DNA of 64,000 bases from an uncultured Bacteroidales bacterium (GTDB lineage: Bacteria > Bacteroidota > Bacteroidia > Bacteroidales > Barnesiellaceae). The notes below the pieces were generated by a model. It was not told the DNA's origin, ran no database searches, and saw only the letters and a program-made list of their open reading frames with translations. A program made the position numbers and the translations under genes. Shown here one piece after another: positions 18,261 through 26,385 of this stretch (positions are counted from its first letter, which is position 1; each line of letters begins with the position of its first letter). The DNA lies in NCBI GenBank assembly GCA_949298955.1, contig CASFYQ010000002.1, forward strand, positions 209,091-273,090. Reading direction: 5' to 3'.

Positions 18261-18286
18261 TATCAAAGTTAAAACCTTATAAGCAT

Positions 18287-19135
18287 ATGAAAGATGTAAG
18301 ACTGAACAATGGCGTAATGATGCCGGCCATCGGATTCGGCGTATTTCAGATTCCGGAGGATAAAACAGAACGTGCCGTAAGCGATGCTATCGAAGTGGGG
18401 TATCGGCTGTTCGACACGGCAGCTTCCTATTTCAACGAAAAACAAGTGGGCAATGCCATCAGGCAAAGCGGCATCAAGCGTGAGGATTTTTTCATCACCA
18501 CCAAATTATGGGTGCAGGATTATGAGTATGACGACGCACTCCGCGCCTTTGACAAGTCATTGAAATTGCTCGGGCTCGATTATATCGACCTCTATCTGTT
18601 GCACAAGCCCTACGGCAACTATTATGCCGCATGGAGAGCCTGCGAACGGCTTTACAAAGAAGGTCTTGTCCGCGCCATCGGCGTGACCAGTTTCTCCAAT
18701 GAACGCTTGCAGGACCTTTTTCTTCACAATGAGGTGAAACCTGCCGTGAATCAGCTTGAAACACACCCGTTTTTCCAGCAGCGTGCCGCCAATACGTTCT
18801 TGCTGAAAGAGGCTATCCAGCACGAGGCGTGGGCTCCTTTTGCCGAAGGGAAGAACGACATTTGGAACAACTCCGTGCTGAAAGCCATTGCAGAAAAACA
18901 CAGGCGGACGGTAGGGCAAATTGTCCTCCGCTGGCTGAACCAGCGCAATGTGGTGGTCATTCCCAAGACAGTGCATAAGGAGCGTATGGCAGAGAACCTT
19001 GCCATCTTCGATTTTACCCTTACAGACGGAGAAATGCAGGCCATTGCAGGGTTGGACACGGGGAAAAGCCCTATCTACGATGACATGGATTTGGAAACGG
19101 TGAAAGGCATCGGATTGCACAAAATACATGATTAG
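18287..19135 (+). CDS. Aldo/keto reductase (AKR family)
   Basis: NADPH-dependent oxidoreductase of 282 residues reducing aldehydes or ketones. Family marks: N-x-G-V-M-M-P-A-I-G-F-G-V-F at the start, the catalytic tetrad region with D-T-A-A-S-Y (Asp, Tyr), T-K-L-W (Lys) and L-L-H-K-P (His), and the cofactor motif V-V-I-P-K-T-V-H. It is the first gene of a two-gene operon; the hydrolase gene begins 9 nt downstream. It is divergent from the AraC regulator, so it is probably inducible. The substrate is not predictable. Confidence 0.92.
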   Translation: MKDVRLNNGVMMPAIGFGVFQIPEDKTERAVSDAIEVGYRLFDTAASYFNEKQVGNAIRQSGIKREDFFITTKLWVQDYEYDDALRAFDKSLKLLGLDYIDLYLLHKPYGNYYAAWRACERLYKEGLVRAIGVTSFSNERLQDLFLHNEVKPAVNQLETHPFFQQRAANTFLLKEAIQHEAWAPFAEGKNDIWNNSVLKAIAEKHRRTVGQIVLRWLNQRNVVVIPKTVHKERMAENLAIFDFTLTDGEMQAIAGLDTGKSPIYDDMDLETVKGIGLHKIHD

Positions 19136-19144
19136 TTGAAAACA

Positions 19145-20176
19145 ATGATCAGGATAATTTCAATCATGCTCTGCCTGTCATTGGCTTTTCCTCATGCCAT
19201 GACAGGGCAGGACAATCAAAGGAACAAAGGTATGGAAATATTGAATCTGACACGGGAATGGGACAAGACTTTCCCGAAGAGCGACAAAGTCGTTCACAGC
19301 AAAGTAACTTTTGAAAACCGCTACGGCATCACGCTCGCCGCAGACCTCTATGTTCCGAAAGGAGCAAGCGGACGGTTGGCCGCCATCATCGTATGCGGCC
19401 CTTATGGTGCGGTTAAAGAGCAATGTTCGGGTCTTTATGCCCAAACCATGGCCGAGCGTGGATTCCTTACACTGGCTTTCGACCCCTCCTATTGTGGCGA
19501 GAGCGGCGGACATCCTCGGTATGTTTCTTCGCCGGACATCAATACGGAAGATTACAGCGCAGCGGTAGACTATCTTATTTTGCGTGACGATGTAGATGAA
19601 AACCGCATAGGTATCATCGGTATTTGCGGCTGGGGCGGATTGGCTATCAGTGCAGCCGTCATGGATACACGCATCAAGGCTACGGTATCTTCTACCATGG
19701 GAGCGTTCGATACGTTCAATACGCCGGAAGAACGCTATGAAGCACGCCGCCGGCTCAACGAACAGCGCACCATCGATGCCCGCAACGGCAATCGTGCGAT
19801 GGCCGGAGGCGTACCCGACACATTACCTGCCGATGCCCCCCGGTTTATGAAAGATTACCACGACTACTACAAGACATCACGAGGGTATCACCCTCGTTCA
19901 CTCAACTCCAATGCGGGGTGGCAGACCATCACCAACCTGCCGTTCTTTACTTTCCCGTTGATGGCCTATGCAGGCGAAATAAAAAGTGCCGTGCTTGTCG
20001 TGCATGGCGACAAGGCCTACTCGCTTCCGGCTTCACAAGAGGCGTTCAGCAAATTGAAAGGCGACAACAAGGAACTGATGATTATTCCCGGAGCGAGCCA
20101 TACCGACTTGTACGACCGGTTGGATATAATTCCGTTCGACAAGTTCGAAGCGTTTTTCAGGGAGAACTTAAAGTAA
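19145..20176 (+). CDS. Secreted alpha/beta hydrolase with Cys at the nucleophile elbow
   Basis: A 343-residue exported hydrolase of the YcjY/dienelactone-hydrolase-like group. Signal peptide M-I-R-I-I-S-I-M… ends near M-T-G-Q. The nucleophile elbow reads G-I-C-G-W-G-G, so Cys stands where most relatives have Ser; some relatives share this. A late G-A-S-H-T-D supplies the His. The ATG at 19145 is preferred; a TTG at 19136 directly abuts the reductase stop. It probably works with the upstream reductase on a common substrate, which is unknown. Confidence 0.82.
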   Translation: MIRIISIMLCLSLAFPHAMTGQDNQRNKGMEILNLTREWDKTFPKSDKVVHSKVTFENRYGITLAADLYVPKGASGRLAAIIVCGPYGAVKEQCSGLYAQTMAERGFLTLAFDPSYCGESGGHPRYVSSPDINTEDYSAAVDYLILRDDVDENRIGIIGICGWGGLAISAAVMDTRIKATVSSTMGAFDTFNTPEERYEARRRLNEQRTIDARNGNRAMAGGVPDTLPADAPRFMKDYHDYYKTSRGYHPRSLNSNAGWQTITNLPFFTFPLMAYAGEIKSAVLVVHGDKAYSLPASQEAFSKLKGDNKELMIIPGASHTDLYDRLDIIPFDKFEAFFRENLK

Positions 20177-20199
20177 CCGCATCGGTCAAAAAACAGATT

Positions 20200-20239
20200 C
20201 AGATGGCTGGTATTACGGTTTTACCGGCCATCTGTTTTT
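20200..20239 (+). terminator. Intrinsic terminator of the reductase/hydrolase operon
   Basis: The stem CAGATGGC/GCCATCTG (20200-20207 with 20227-20234), extended inward by TGGTA/TACCG-like pairing, is followed by T5. Confidence 0.88.
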
Positions 20240-20285
20240 AACGTAGATGAACAGAAAGAGCATCGGGAACAAACAAAAACATCAC

Positions 20286-20322
20286 AAAAAAGCGGGGCCG
20301 AGAGCCTCGCTCCCTGCCCCGC
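20286..20322 (-). terminator. Intrinsic terminator of the beta-barrel gene
   Basis: The stem GCGGGGC/GCCCCGC (20292-20298 with 20316-20322) is followed on the minus strand by T6. It is convergent with the previous terminator. Confidence 0.85.
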
Positions 20323-20344
20323 CATATCATATCGGATAATCGTT

Positions 20345-20956
20345 TTAGAACAAATAGGCTGCCGTGACGGTCCAAGCCCGACTCTTACCGTTCAAAGTCG
20401 AATTGAGGATATTGTCCTCGACCTCCATGGTCTTGCCCAATCCCCAGCCATACTGCCCGGCAATCTGCAAATGTTTAAAGAGTTCGAGACCTATACCTAC
20501 ATTGATGGCCGTTTCGAAACTCTTATTCTTATATTGATCGGCAAAGTTGTCGCCTATCCGAAAACCGAAACTGGGGCCCGCATAAACAAACGGTGCCAAT
20601 ACCGACCCTACCACCGGCAGAGAGAATTTATATTTCAGGTTGATAGGAATCTCTATGTAATCGGTATGTTGACTTTCAGAAAGCCCGGAAACAGTCTCTT
20701 TGAGATTAGAACCTTTGCGAGTGTACATCACACTGGCATCGACACCTATACCGATAACGGGAACCATAAACTCGGCCATAAGACCACCGGTAAAGCTCGT
20801 GATGTTACCCGACTTGAAATTCTCCGACAAATTCCCGCCAAGAGAAAGCGTAGAAATGTTCACACCTACTTTGGGACCGAACTTGAATTGTGCATTGGCC
20901 GGAACAGCCAAAAACAGGACAGCCACGAGAGCTACACAAAAAATCGCCTTTTTCAT
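20345..20956 (-). CDS. PorT-like outer membrane beta-barrel protein
   Basis: A 203-residue secreted protein. Signal peptide M-K-K-A-I-F… ends A-N-A-Q, followed by the F-K-F-G-P-K-V-G-V-N-I-S opening typical of Bacteroidetes outer membrane beta-barrel domain proteins (OMP_b-brl_2), repeated amphipathic strands and a C-terminal Phe. The start at 20956 is chosen because it begins the signal peptide. It is a single-gene unit with its own terminator. Function is unknown, presumably an outer membrane structural or transport role. Confidence 0.82.
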   Translation of the reverse strand: MKKAIFCVALVAVLFLAVPANAQFKFGPKVGVNISTLSLGGNLSENFKSGNITSFTGGLMAEFMVPVIGIGVDASVMYTRKGSNLKETVSGLSESQHTDYIEIPINLKYKFSLPVVGSVLAPFVYAGPSFGFRIGDNFADQYKNKSFETAINVGIGLELFKHLQIAGQYGWGLGKTMEVEDNILNSTLNGKSRAWTVTAAYLF

Positions 20957-21184
20957 AATTCTCTTTTTATTTATATTTCTAAATTCACAACGACGGAGGG
21001 CTACTTTATTATAACCCATCTCGGCACCGCTATTTGCACAAAGATAAAATAAAATATATTAAAATCACAAAATCGAGAAAGAATTTGACAAGAGGCACAA
21101 AAATTTACAGACTCTTGTCGGCTATCGAAAAAAATAGCGTATCTTCGACAATCGAAAAAAACAATGTGCCAGCTTATGGATATA

Positions 21185-21496
21185 ATGGACAACAAGCCTA
21201 CGGTCGAAGAAGAAATCGTAAAGATGCTTCGAACCGTCTACGACCCCGAAATCCCGGTCAACATATACGACCTCGGCCTCATCTATAATATAGAGGTGAA
21301 CGACGGTGTCGTGAAGATAGATATGACGCTTACCGCGCCCAACTGTCCCGCAGCCGATTTTATCATCGAGGACGTGCGTATGAAAATCGAGAGCATCGAA
21401 AATGTAAAAAGCGTGGATATTCAACTCGTGTTCGAGCCCGAGTGGGACAAGGACATGATGAGCGAAGAGGCTAAACTCGAACTCGGATTCTTATAA
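21185..21496 (+). CDS. DUF59/MIP18-family Fe-S cluster assembly protein
   Basis: A 103-residue protein of the DUF59 family (PaaD/SufT/MIP18-like), which assists Fe-S cluster assembly or delivery. The conserved V-Y-D-P-E-I-P-V-N-I-Y-D-L-G-L-I-Y and L-T-A-P-N-C-P-A-A (conserved Cys) motifs are clear, as is the C-terminal W-D-x-D-M-M-S. The ATG at 21185 matches homologue N-termini; ATGs at 21164 and 21176 are alternatives. It is 12 nt ahead of lpxH on the same strand. Confidence 0.88.
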   Translation: MDNKPTVEEEIVKMLRTVYDPEIPVNIYDLGLIYNIEVNDGVVKIDMTLTAPNCPAADFIIEDVRMKIESIENVKSVDIQLVFEPEWDKDMMSEEAKLELGFL

Positions 21497-21508
21497 CCCC
21501 CACCGCCT

Positions 21509-22258
21509 ATGCCCGGAACCAAGACCTATTTCGCCGCCGATTTCCATTTGGGAGCCCGATACATCGAGAATCCCCTGGAATATGAACGCCGTATCGTGCG
21601 GTGGCTCGACAGCATCAAGACCGATGCCGGCACCCTCTACCTACTGGGCGATATTCTCGACTATTGGTATGAATACCGCTATGTAGTGCCCCGGGGATTC
21701 ACCCGCTTCTTCGGCAAACTGGCCGAATTGAGCGACAGCGGTGTCGATATTCACTGGTTCATCGGCAACCACGACATCTGGATTTTCGACTACCTCCCCC
21801 ACGAGTTGGGCATCACCATGCACGACGGCACCCTCATCACCGAGATTGGCGGTAAGCGCTTCTTCCTCTCCCACGGCGACAACGTGGGCCAGCGGGATTT
21901 TTCGTTTCGACTGCTTCGCACCATCTTCCGCAACCGTTTCTGCCAACGTCTCTACGCCGCCATACACCCACGGTGGACCATTGCCTTTGCCCTGCGATGG
22001 TCGGCCCACAGCCGCAAGGCCGGCAACGACTACGCCCAATACCAGGGAGAGAAAAACGAGCATCTCGTACGCTTTGCCAAAGAATACCGTCGAGAGCACC
22101 CCATCGATTATTTCATCTTCGGCCACCGGCATATCCTGCTCGACCTGGCGCTGCCCCAGCAAAGCCGCATCGTCATTTTAGGCGACTGGATTAAGAACCC
22201 CTCTTATGCCGTACTGGACGAAACAGGTCTAAATCTGTATGACTATATCGAAGAATAA
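21509..22258 (+). CDS. lpxH: UDP-2,3-diacylglucosamine diphosphatase
   Basis: Calcineurin-like metallophosphoesterase that hydrolyses UDP-2,3-diacylglucosamine to lipid X and UMP in lipid A synthesis, at the inner face of the inner membrane. Metal-ligand motifs in order: D-F-H-L-G, G-D-I-L-D, G-N-H-D, S-H-G-D and F-G-H-R-H. The 249-residue length suits LpxH-type enzymes of Bacteroidetes, though LpxG- or general-phosphoesterase activity cannot be excluded. It is co-directional with the Fe-S protein gene. Confidence 0.85.
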   Translation: MPGTKTYFAADFHLGARYIENPLEYERRIVRWLDSIKTDAGTLYLLGDILDYWYEYRYVVPRGFTRFFGKLAELSDSGVDIHWFIGNHDIWIFDYLPHELGITMHDGTLITEIGGKRFFLSHGDNVGQRDFSFRLLRTIFRNRFCQRLYAAIHPRWTIAFALRWSAHSRKAGNDYAQYQGEKNEHLVRFAKEYRREHPIDYFIFGHRHILLDLALPQQSRIVILGDWIKNPSYAVLDETGLNLYDYIEE

Positions 22259-22402
22259 AGTCTCGAAAAAACGGTTTTAAGTTTTTTTACACCTTCAAGA
22301 GCATATCCGGGCTATTGCCCCAAACGTTTATTCGACAACAATTTACAACCTTGCACCAGCAAAAAATAATTGTAAAAACATATTATAAAACATATTTTTT
22401 TA
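22259..22402. other. AT-rich intergenic region after lpxH
   Basis: No gene is supported here. The sequence is strongly AT-rich with several T runs; no strong hairpin immediately follows the lpxH stop, so the lpxH transcript may run to the terminator at 22496-22532. Confidence 0.5.
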
Positions 22403-22532
22403 TTTGCTTATCTGCAAAAAAAAGTTGTCCTTTGTGTCAATAACCTAAAACAATCTTTTTTACCTTAAAAAAATTAATACCTATTGAAAACCTATAAAAA
22501 AAGAGCTTTTGAGAAAAAGCTCTTTTTTTATT
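22403..22532 (+). ncRNA. Candidate small RNA with own promoter and terminator
   Basis: TTTG (22403-22406), 20 nt, GTCCTTTG (22427-22434) resembles a Bacteroidetes promoter. A start near 22441 would give a transcript of about 90 nt ending at a strong hairpin (AAAGAGCTTTT/AAAAGCTCTTT, 22500-22524) plus T7. The interior is A/U-rich and has no open frame. An alternative reading is simply the 3' UTR and terminator of lpxH. Confidence is low. Confidence 0.3.
22496..22532 (+). terminator. Intrinsic terminator upstream of the restriction-modification locus
   Basis: The stem AAAGAGCTTTT/AAAAGCTCTTT (22500-22510 with 22514-22524) is followed by a T run. It ends either lpxH readthrough or the candidate small RNA. 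Confidence 0.85.
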
Positions 22533-22782
22533 CTTCATACCCCCATTAGCTCACCCATTTGCAATCCCTTTACCCACCCGATTGCACCAAGTCACTCCTC
22601 CTCCACCAACCGCAACGTCTCAACCAGGCAAAACATCGTCTCCTGTACTCTCCTTCCGCAATTTTTCCAGAAAACAATAGAGAAAGCCTTTACTTTTATT
22701 GATCCATTTTATTGGGAGAATGGTCGGTTATCGCTATTTTTGCATGGTAATACACAGGCTTTCTCCGTATATCTGGGCTCAT

Positions 22783-23694
22783 ATGAAAAGATTCTATACA
22801 TATCCGGCAAAACCATTCGTCAAGTGGGTTGGAGGTAAGACTCAACTTCTTGAAGACATAAAAAGGGCTCTACCTCATGATTTATCACAGAGGAAAGATA
22901 TGATTTATATCGAGCCATTTGTTGGTGGAGGAGCCGTTTTATTCTGGATTTTACAAGAGTATCCGAACATAACAAAAGCCATAATCAATGATATAAACGA
23001 GGAGTTGATTTGTACATATCGGGTAATAAAATCAGATGTCGAAAATCTGATTGTCGAATTGACACGAATCCAATCTGAATATCTTGCTCTTGATACGGTT
23101 GCACGAAAAGATTATTTTCTGTCCAAACGTGAACTTTTTAATGGCCGAAATAATTCTGCCGTTGAAACTGCTGCATTGTTTATTTTTCTCAATCGTACTT
23201 GCTTCAATGGGTTATACCGCGTAAACTCCAAAGGGGAATTTAATGTCCCTCATGGGAGATACACAAACCCCAAAATTTGTGACGAAGGAACATTAAGAGC
23301 CGATTCATCTGTTCTACAACGAGTTGAAATTCTTTGTGGAGACTTTGCACAAACAGGCAAATATGCTGGCGACCATGTTTTGTATTATTTTGATCCTCCA
23401 TATCGACCGCTAACAGAAACCTCCGCATTTACCTCTTACGCAAAAGATGGATTTGACGATAGGGAGCAGATACGGCTTCGAGATTTTTGCGAACAGATTG
23501 CCCAACATAAATCTTTGTTTGTTGCAAGTAATTCAGACCCCCAAAATGTGAATAACGGAGATGACTTTTTTGACCATCTTTACAAAATGTTTTCCATCAA
23601 ACGAGTCTCTGCCGCGAGAATGATAAACTCAAAGAGGAACGGGCGTGGGGCTATTTCCGAGATAATGATTTCGAACGTTGCTAATGCATACTGA
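22783..23694 (+). CDS. DNA adenine methyltransferase, DpnM/Dam family (GATC)
   Basis: Alpha-class N6-adenine methyltransferase of 303 residues. Motif order is F-V-K-W-V-G-G-K, then E-P-F-V-G-G-G (SAM binding), then the catalytic D-P-P-Y followed by R-P-L, as in DpnM and Dam, which methylate GATC. The ATG at 22783 matches the family N-terminus; upstream in-frame codons lie in AT-rich intergenic DNA. It is the first gene of the DpnII-like locus and the only intact one, so GATC sites are probably still methylated. Base composition is AT-richer than the flanking core genes, a sign of transfer. Confidence 0.9.
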   Translation: MKRFYTYPAKPFVKWVGGKTQLLEDIKRALPHDLSQRKDMIYIEPFVGGGAVLFWILQEYPNITKAIINDINEELICTYRVIKSDVENLIVELTRIQSEYLALDTVARKDYFLSKRELFNGRNNSAVETAALFIFLNRTCFNGLYRVNSKGEFNVPHGRYTNPKICDEGTLRADSSVLQRVEILCGDFAQTGKYAGDHVLYYFDPPYRPLTETSAFTSYAKDGFDDREQIRLRDFCEQIAQHKSLFVASNSDPQNVNNGDDFFDHLYKMFSIKRVSAARMINSKRNGRGAISEIMISNVANAY

Positions 23695-23695
23695 T

Positions 23696-24552
23696 ATGAG
23701 AGATTTTGATGCTTGGCTTGCGGGTTTTAGACCATCTATTGCCGATTATAAATATTATATCGATTTCAAAAAAGTATTCAATAATGTAGAGGCTATAAAA
23801 ATCCCTCTCAACATCTTGAACTCTCTTATTGGATCAAAAAATATTGAAGATGAATTTAAAAGCATCTTGACACAATATCCCGAGACTTTAAATTGTATTC
23901 CTATTCTCTTGGCGAAACGGGAACTCGATATTATGGCTATGGACGAAGAAGGCCAAATTGATTTTCATTTCGACAAACCCAACTGTACAAATGAGGAGCA
24001 TACCAAATTCATGCGCAAGACCGGGTTGTTTGATTTAATGGAAAATCATATTGTCAACAATCTTGTAGACTATGTCACAGGCATAGAAACCGGACTTGAT
24101 TCCAACGGCCGCAAAAACCGAGGAGGACACCTGATGGAGAATCTCGTGGAAAGTTTCCTTTGTAAAGCCGGGCTGTGAAAGGAGAATCATATTTCAAGGA
24201 AATGTATATCCATGAGATAGAAGCCAAATGGAGTATAGATTTGTCTGCTATCTCTAATAATGGTGGTGCGGAAAAGAGGTTTGACTTTGTTGTAAAAGGT
24301 GAAAATATCGTTTATGGGATAGAGACCAACTTTTATACCAGAAGCGGTTCCAAATTGAACGAGACCGCCCGCAGCTATAAAACCATTACATTAGAAACCA
24401 GAGATTTAAAATCATTTAAATTTGTTTGATTTACCGATGGTTGTGGTTGGCATCGTGCAAAAAACAATTTGAAAGAGACCTTTGATATTATGGAACATTT
24501 GTACAATATTACAGATCTTGAGAATGGAATAATATCAAAAGTGCTTATCTAA
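23696..24552 (+). pseudogene. DpnII-family type II restriction endonuclease, broken by frameshift and nonsense mutation
   Basis: The three reading segments together match a DpnII-type endonuclease (about 285 codons against 288 in R.DpnII). The first runs to a TGA at 24176-24178; homology continues in the next frame (V-K-G-E-S-Y-F-K-E-M-Y), so one base is missing near 24175. The second segment has the G-I-E-T-N-F-Y and K-L-N-E-T-A-R-S-Y-K core, then stops at TGA 24427-24429 where relatives have Trp (F-K-F-V-W-F-T-D-G). The third runs from F-T-D-G to the TAA at 24550. Cleavage of unmethylated GATC is presumably lost. The start at 23696 follows the methyltransferase stop by 1 nt. Confidence 0.85.
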
Positions 24553-25435
24553 ATGACAACAGCTTACTATAAGTCAAAGAATAGGGACTTTACCCTTTTG
24601 AAAGGGAATTGCATCGAACTATTGGATTCATTTGATTTCAAGTTCGATATGATTTTCGCAGATCCTCCTTACCATCTTTCAAATGGAGGTATCAGCGTCC
24701 AAAGCGGTAAAATGGTATCCGTAAATAAAGGCGATTGGGACAGGTCCAACGGTTATGAAGAAGATTATCTGTTTGATAAATCTTGGATTATGGCCTGTCG
24801 AAACAAACTGAAAAGCGATGGAACCATCTGGATAAGTGGCACTTATCACAACATTTTCTCTGTATCCCGATGCTTGACCGAATTGGGATTCAAAATATTG
24901 AACTGTATTACATGGGAGAAAACAAATCCGCCGCCCAATTTGTCCTGCAAATATTTCACTTATTCTGCCGAGTATATTCTTTGGGCCCGCAAAGAACCCA
25001 AAGTGCCCCATTTTTTTTAATTATGAACTTATGAAAAAAATCAATGGTGGCACTCAGATGCGTGATGTCTGGCGATTACCGGCAATAGCACGATGGGAAA
25101 AATCTTGCGGCAAGCATCCCACCCAAAAACCATTGTGTGTTCTTTCTCGTATCATTCAGGCATCAACACTCCCGGGTGCATGGATTTTAGACCCATTTAC
25201 CGGAAGTAGCACAACAGGTATCGCTGCAAGCCTGTTGGGGCGCCGCTTCCTTGGCATAGATCAAAATGAGGAGTTCTTGAAAATGAGCAAAGCTCGTCGC
25301 GAGGAAATCGACAACACCTCCAAACGTACTCTATATTTAAATAAACTTCAAGTACAATCACCTTTGTTTGAAGAACCAGAATTAGACTCCCTTAAAGAGC
25401 CTTGTATGTATTATGGGTTGGATTTGCCTTTTTAA
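24553..25435 (+). pseudogene. DpnA-like DNA adenine methyltransferase interrupted at a T8 tract
   Basis: Beta-class methyltransferase: A-D-P-P-Y-H-L near residue 37, then, after the break, the SAM motif D-P-F-T-G-S-S-T-T-G. The frame stops at TAA 25018-25020 directly after eight T (25011-25018). With seven T it would read H-F-F-N-Y-E-L-M-K-K and continue to 25435, giving a 293-residue protein like DpnA, the second methyltransferase of DpnII systems. The gene starts with the ATG that abuts the endonuclease stop. The lesion could be a fixed mutation, reversible slippage (phase variation), or a homopolymer sequencing error. Confidence 0.82.
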
Positions 25436-25472
25436 TAGGCATACGGCAAACAAATATCTTTCCAGAAAACAA

Positions 25473-25699
25473 GAAGCGGTTCGACAAAAAACTCAGGCAA
25501 ACTTGATTTTTTACGCTCGCCTTTCGCTATATTGGGATAATATAAGATGCAGTTCGGGATAAAAAATATCTGAAACGATGTTTCGATATTTTATTCTCCG
25601 CTCACCTTTCGCTATATTTGCATATTGCGAAAATAGGATGCGGCTCGGCAAAAAGTTCAAACATGTTTGGCTTTCTGCCCTCGCCTTTCGCTATATTTG
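25473..25699 (+). repeat. Dispersed palindrome-promoter repeat, locus 2 (three units), facing the BFN gene
   Basis: Three tandem units end in TATATTG (25528-25534), TATATTTG (to 25620) and TATATTTG (25692-25699). The palindrome of the second is AAAATATC…GATATTTT with inner GAAAC/GTTTC (25563-25592); that of the third is CAAACATGTTTG, itself flanked by GCAAAAAG/CTTTCTGC. The last box lies 24 nt ahead of the GTG start at 25723. Confidence 0.82.
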
Positions 25700-25722
25700 T
25701 ATTTCTATAAATCGAAAGAACC

Positions 25723-26313
25723 GTGGAAAATCGCATCAAATTAAAGGTTTTAGGGTTGACATACAGCCAAATAAAGAAGGGAGCGTATGCTTTGGTCCTG
25801 GCCGAAGAGGAGGGCCCCCGCCGTATTCCCGTGGTAATAGGAGTAGCCGAGGCCCAGTCGATAGCCATCTCGCTCGAAGGCATAATACCTCCCCGCCCCA
25901 TCACGCACGACCTCTTCGTGAGTTTCGCCCACGGTTTCGGCATACGGTTGAAAGAGGTGTGCATCTATCGTTTCGAAAATGGAGTATTCTCCTCCGAGAT
26001 GATTTTTCACGACGGCACCCGCGAGATACGAATCGACGCCCGCACCTCCGATGCCATAGCCATCGCCTTACGCACTCGCTCGGATATCTATGTGATGCGC
26101 GATATTATCGAAGAAGCCGGTTTCATTTATGAAGAGAATGACGACAAGGAGAACCCCCGAAACGAGAAAGGACCGACCGGTGACGACCGCAACCTGTCGA
26201 GTTGCTCGCGCAAGGAGTTGAAAGAACGGCTCGAGAAAGCTATCGCTTCGGAGGCTTACGAAGAAGCCGCCCGCATACAGGAAGAGCTGAATAAAAGAGA
26301 TAATAACTTGTAA
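25723..26313 (+). CDS. Bifunctional nuclease (BFN/DUF151) domain protein with UvrB/UvrC motif
   Basis: A 196-residue protein with an N-terminal BFN domain (about 1-135: L-G-L-T-Y-S-Q, G-A-Y-A-L-V-L-A-E, R-R-I-P-V-V-I-G, E-A-Q-S-I-A) and a C-terminal UVR motif (about 160-195; L-K-E-R-L-E-K-A-I-A-x-E-x-Y-E-E-A-A). Some BFN proteins have been reported to have RNase and DNase activity. The frame begins at a GTG at 25723, 23 nt after a repeat-borne -7 box; no in-frame ATG fits the family N-terminus. Confidence 0.88.
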   Translation: MENRIKLKVLGLTYSQIKKGAYALVLAEEEGPRRIPVVIGVAEAQSIAISLEGIIPPRPITHDLFVSFAHGFGIRLKEVCIYRFENGVFSSEMIFHDGTREIRIDARTSDAIAIALRTRSDIYVMRDIIEEAGFIYEENDDKENPRNEKGPTGDDRNLSSCSRKELKERLEKAIASEAYEEAARIQEELNKRDNNL

Positions 26314-26338
26314 AAACTGCCATATTTTGGTAGCTTTG
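26308..26338 (+). promoter_or_regulatory. Bacteroidetes promoter of the nucleoside permease gene
   Basis: TTG (26308-26310), 20 nt, TAGCTTTG (26331-26338) fits the consensus and lies 47 nt upstream of the start at 26386. Its -33 part overlaps the end of the BFN gene. Confidence 0.7.
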
Positions 26339-26385
26339 CCTGCTAATCTAAACCATGTATCAATCGTAAAATAAAACGCAACGAT

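Noticed and set aside
22533..22782. In-frame extension of the GATC methyltransferase upstream to 22699
   Set aside because: The added residues are not conserved in DpnM/Dam proteins and the sequence is AT-rich spacer.
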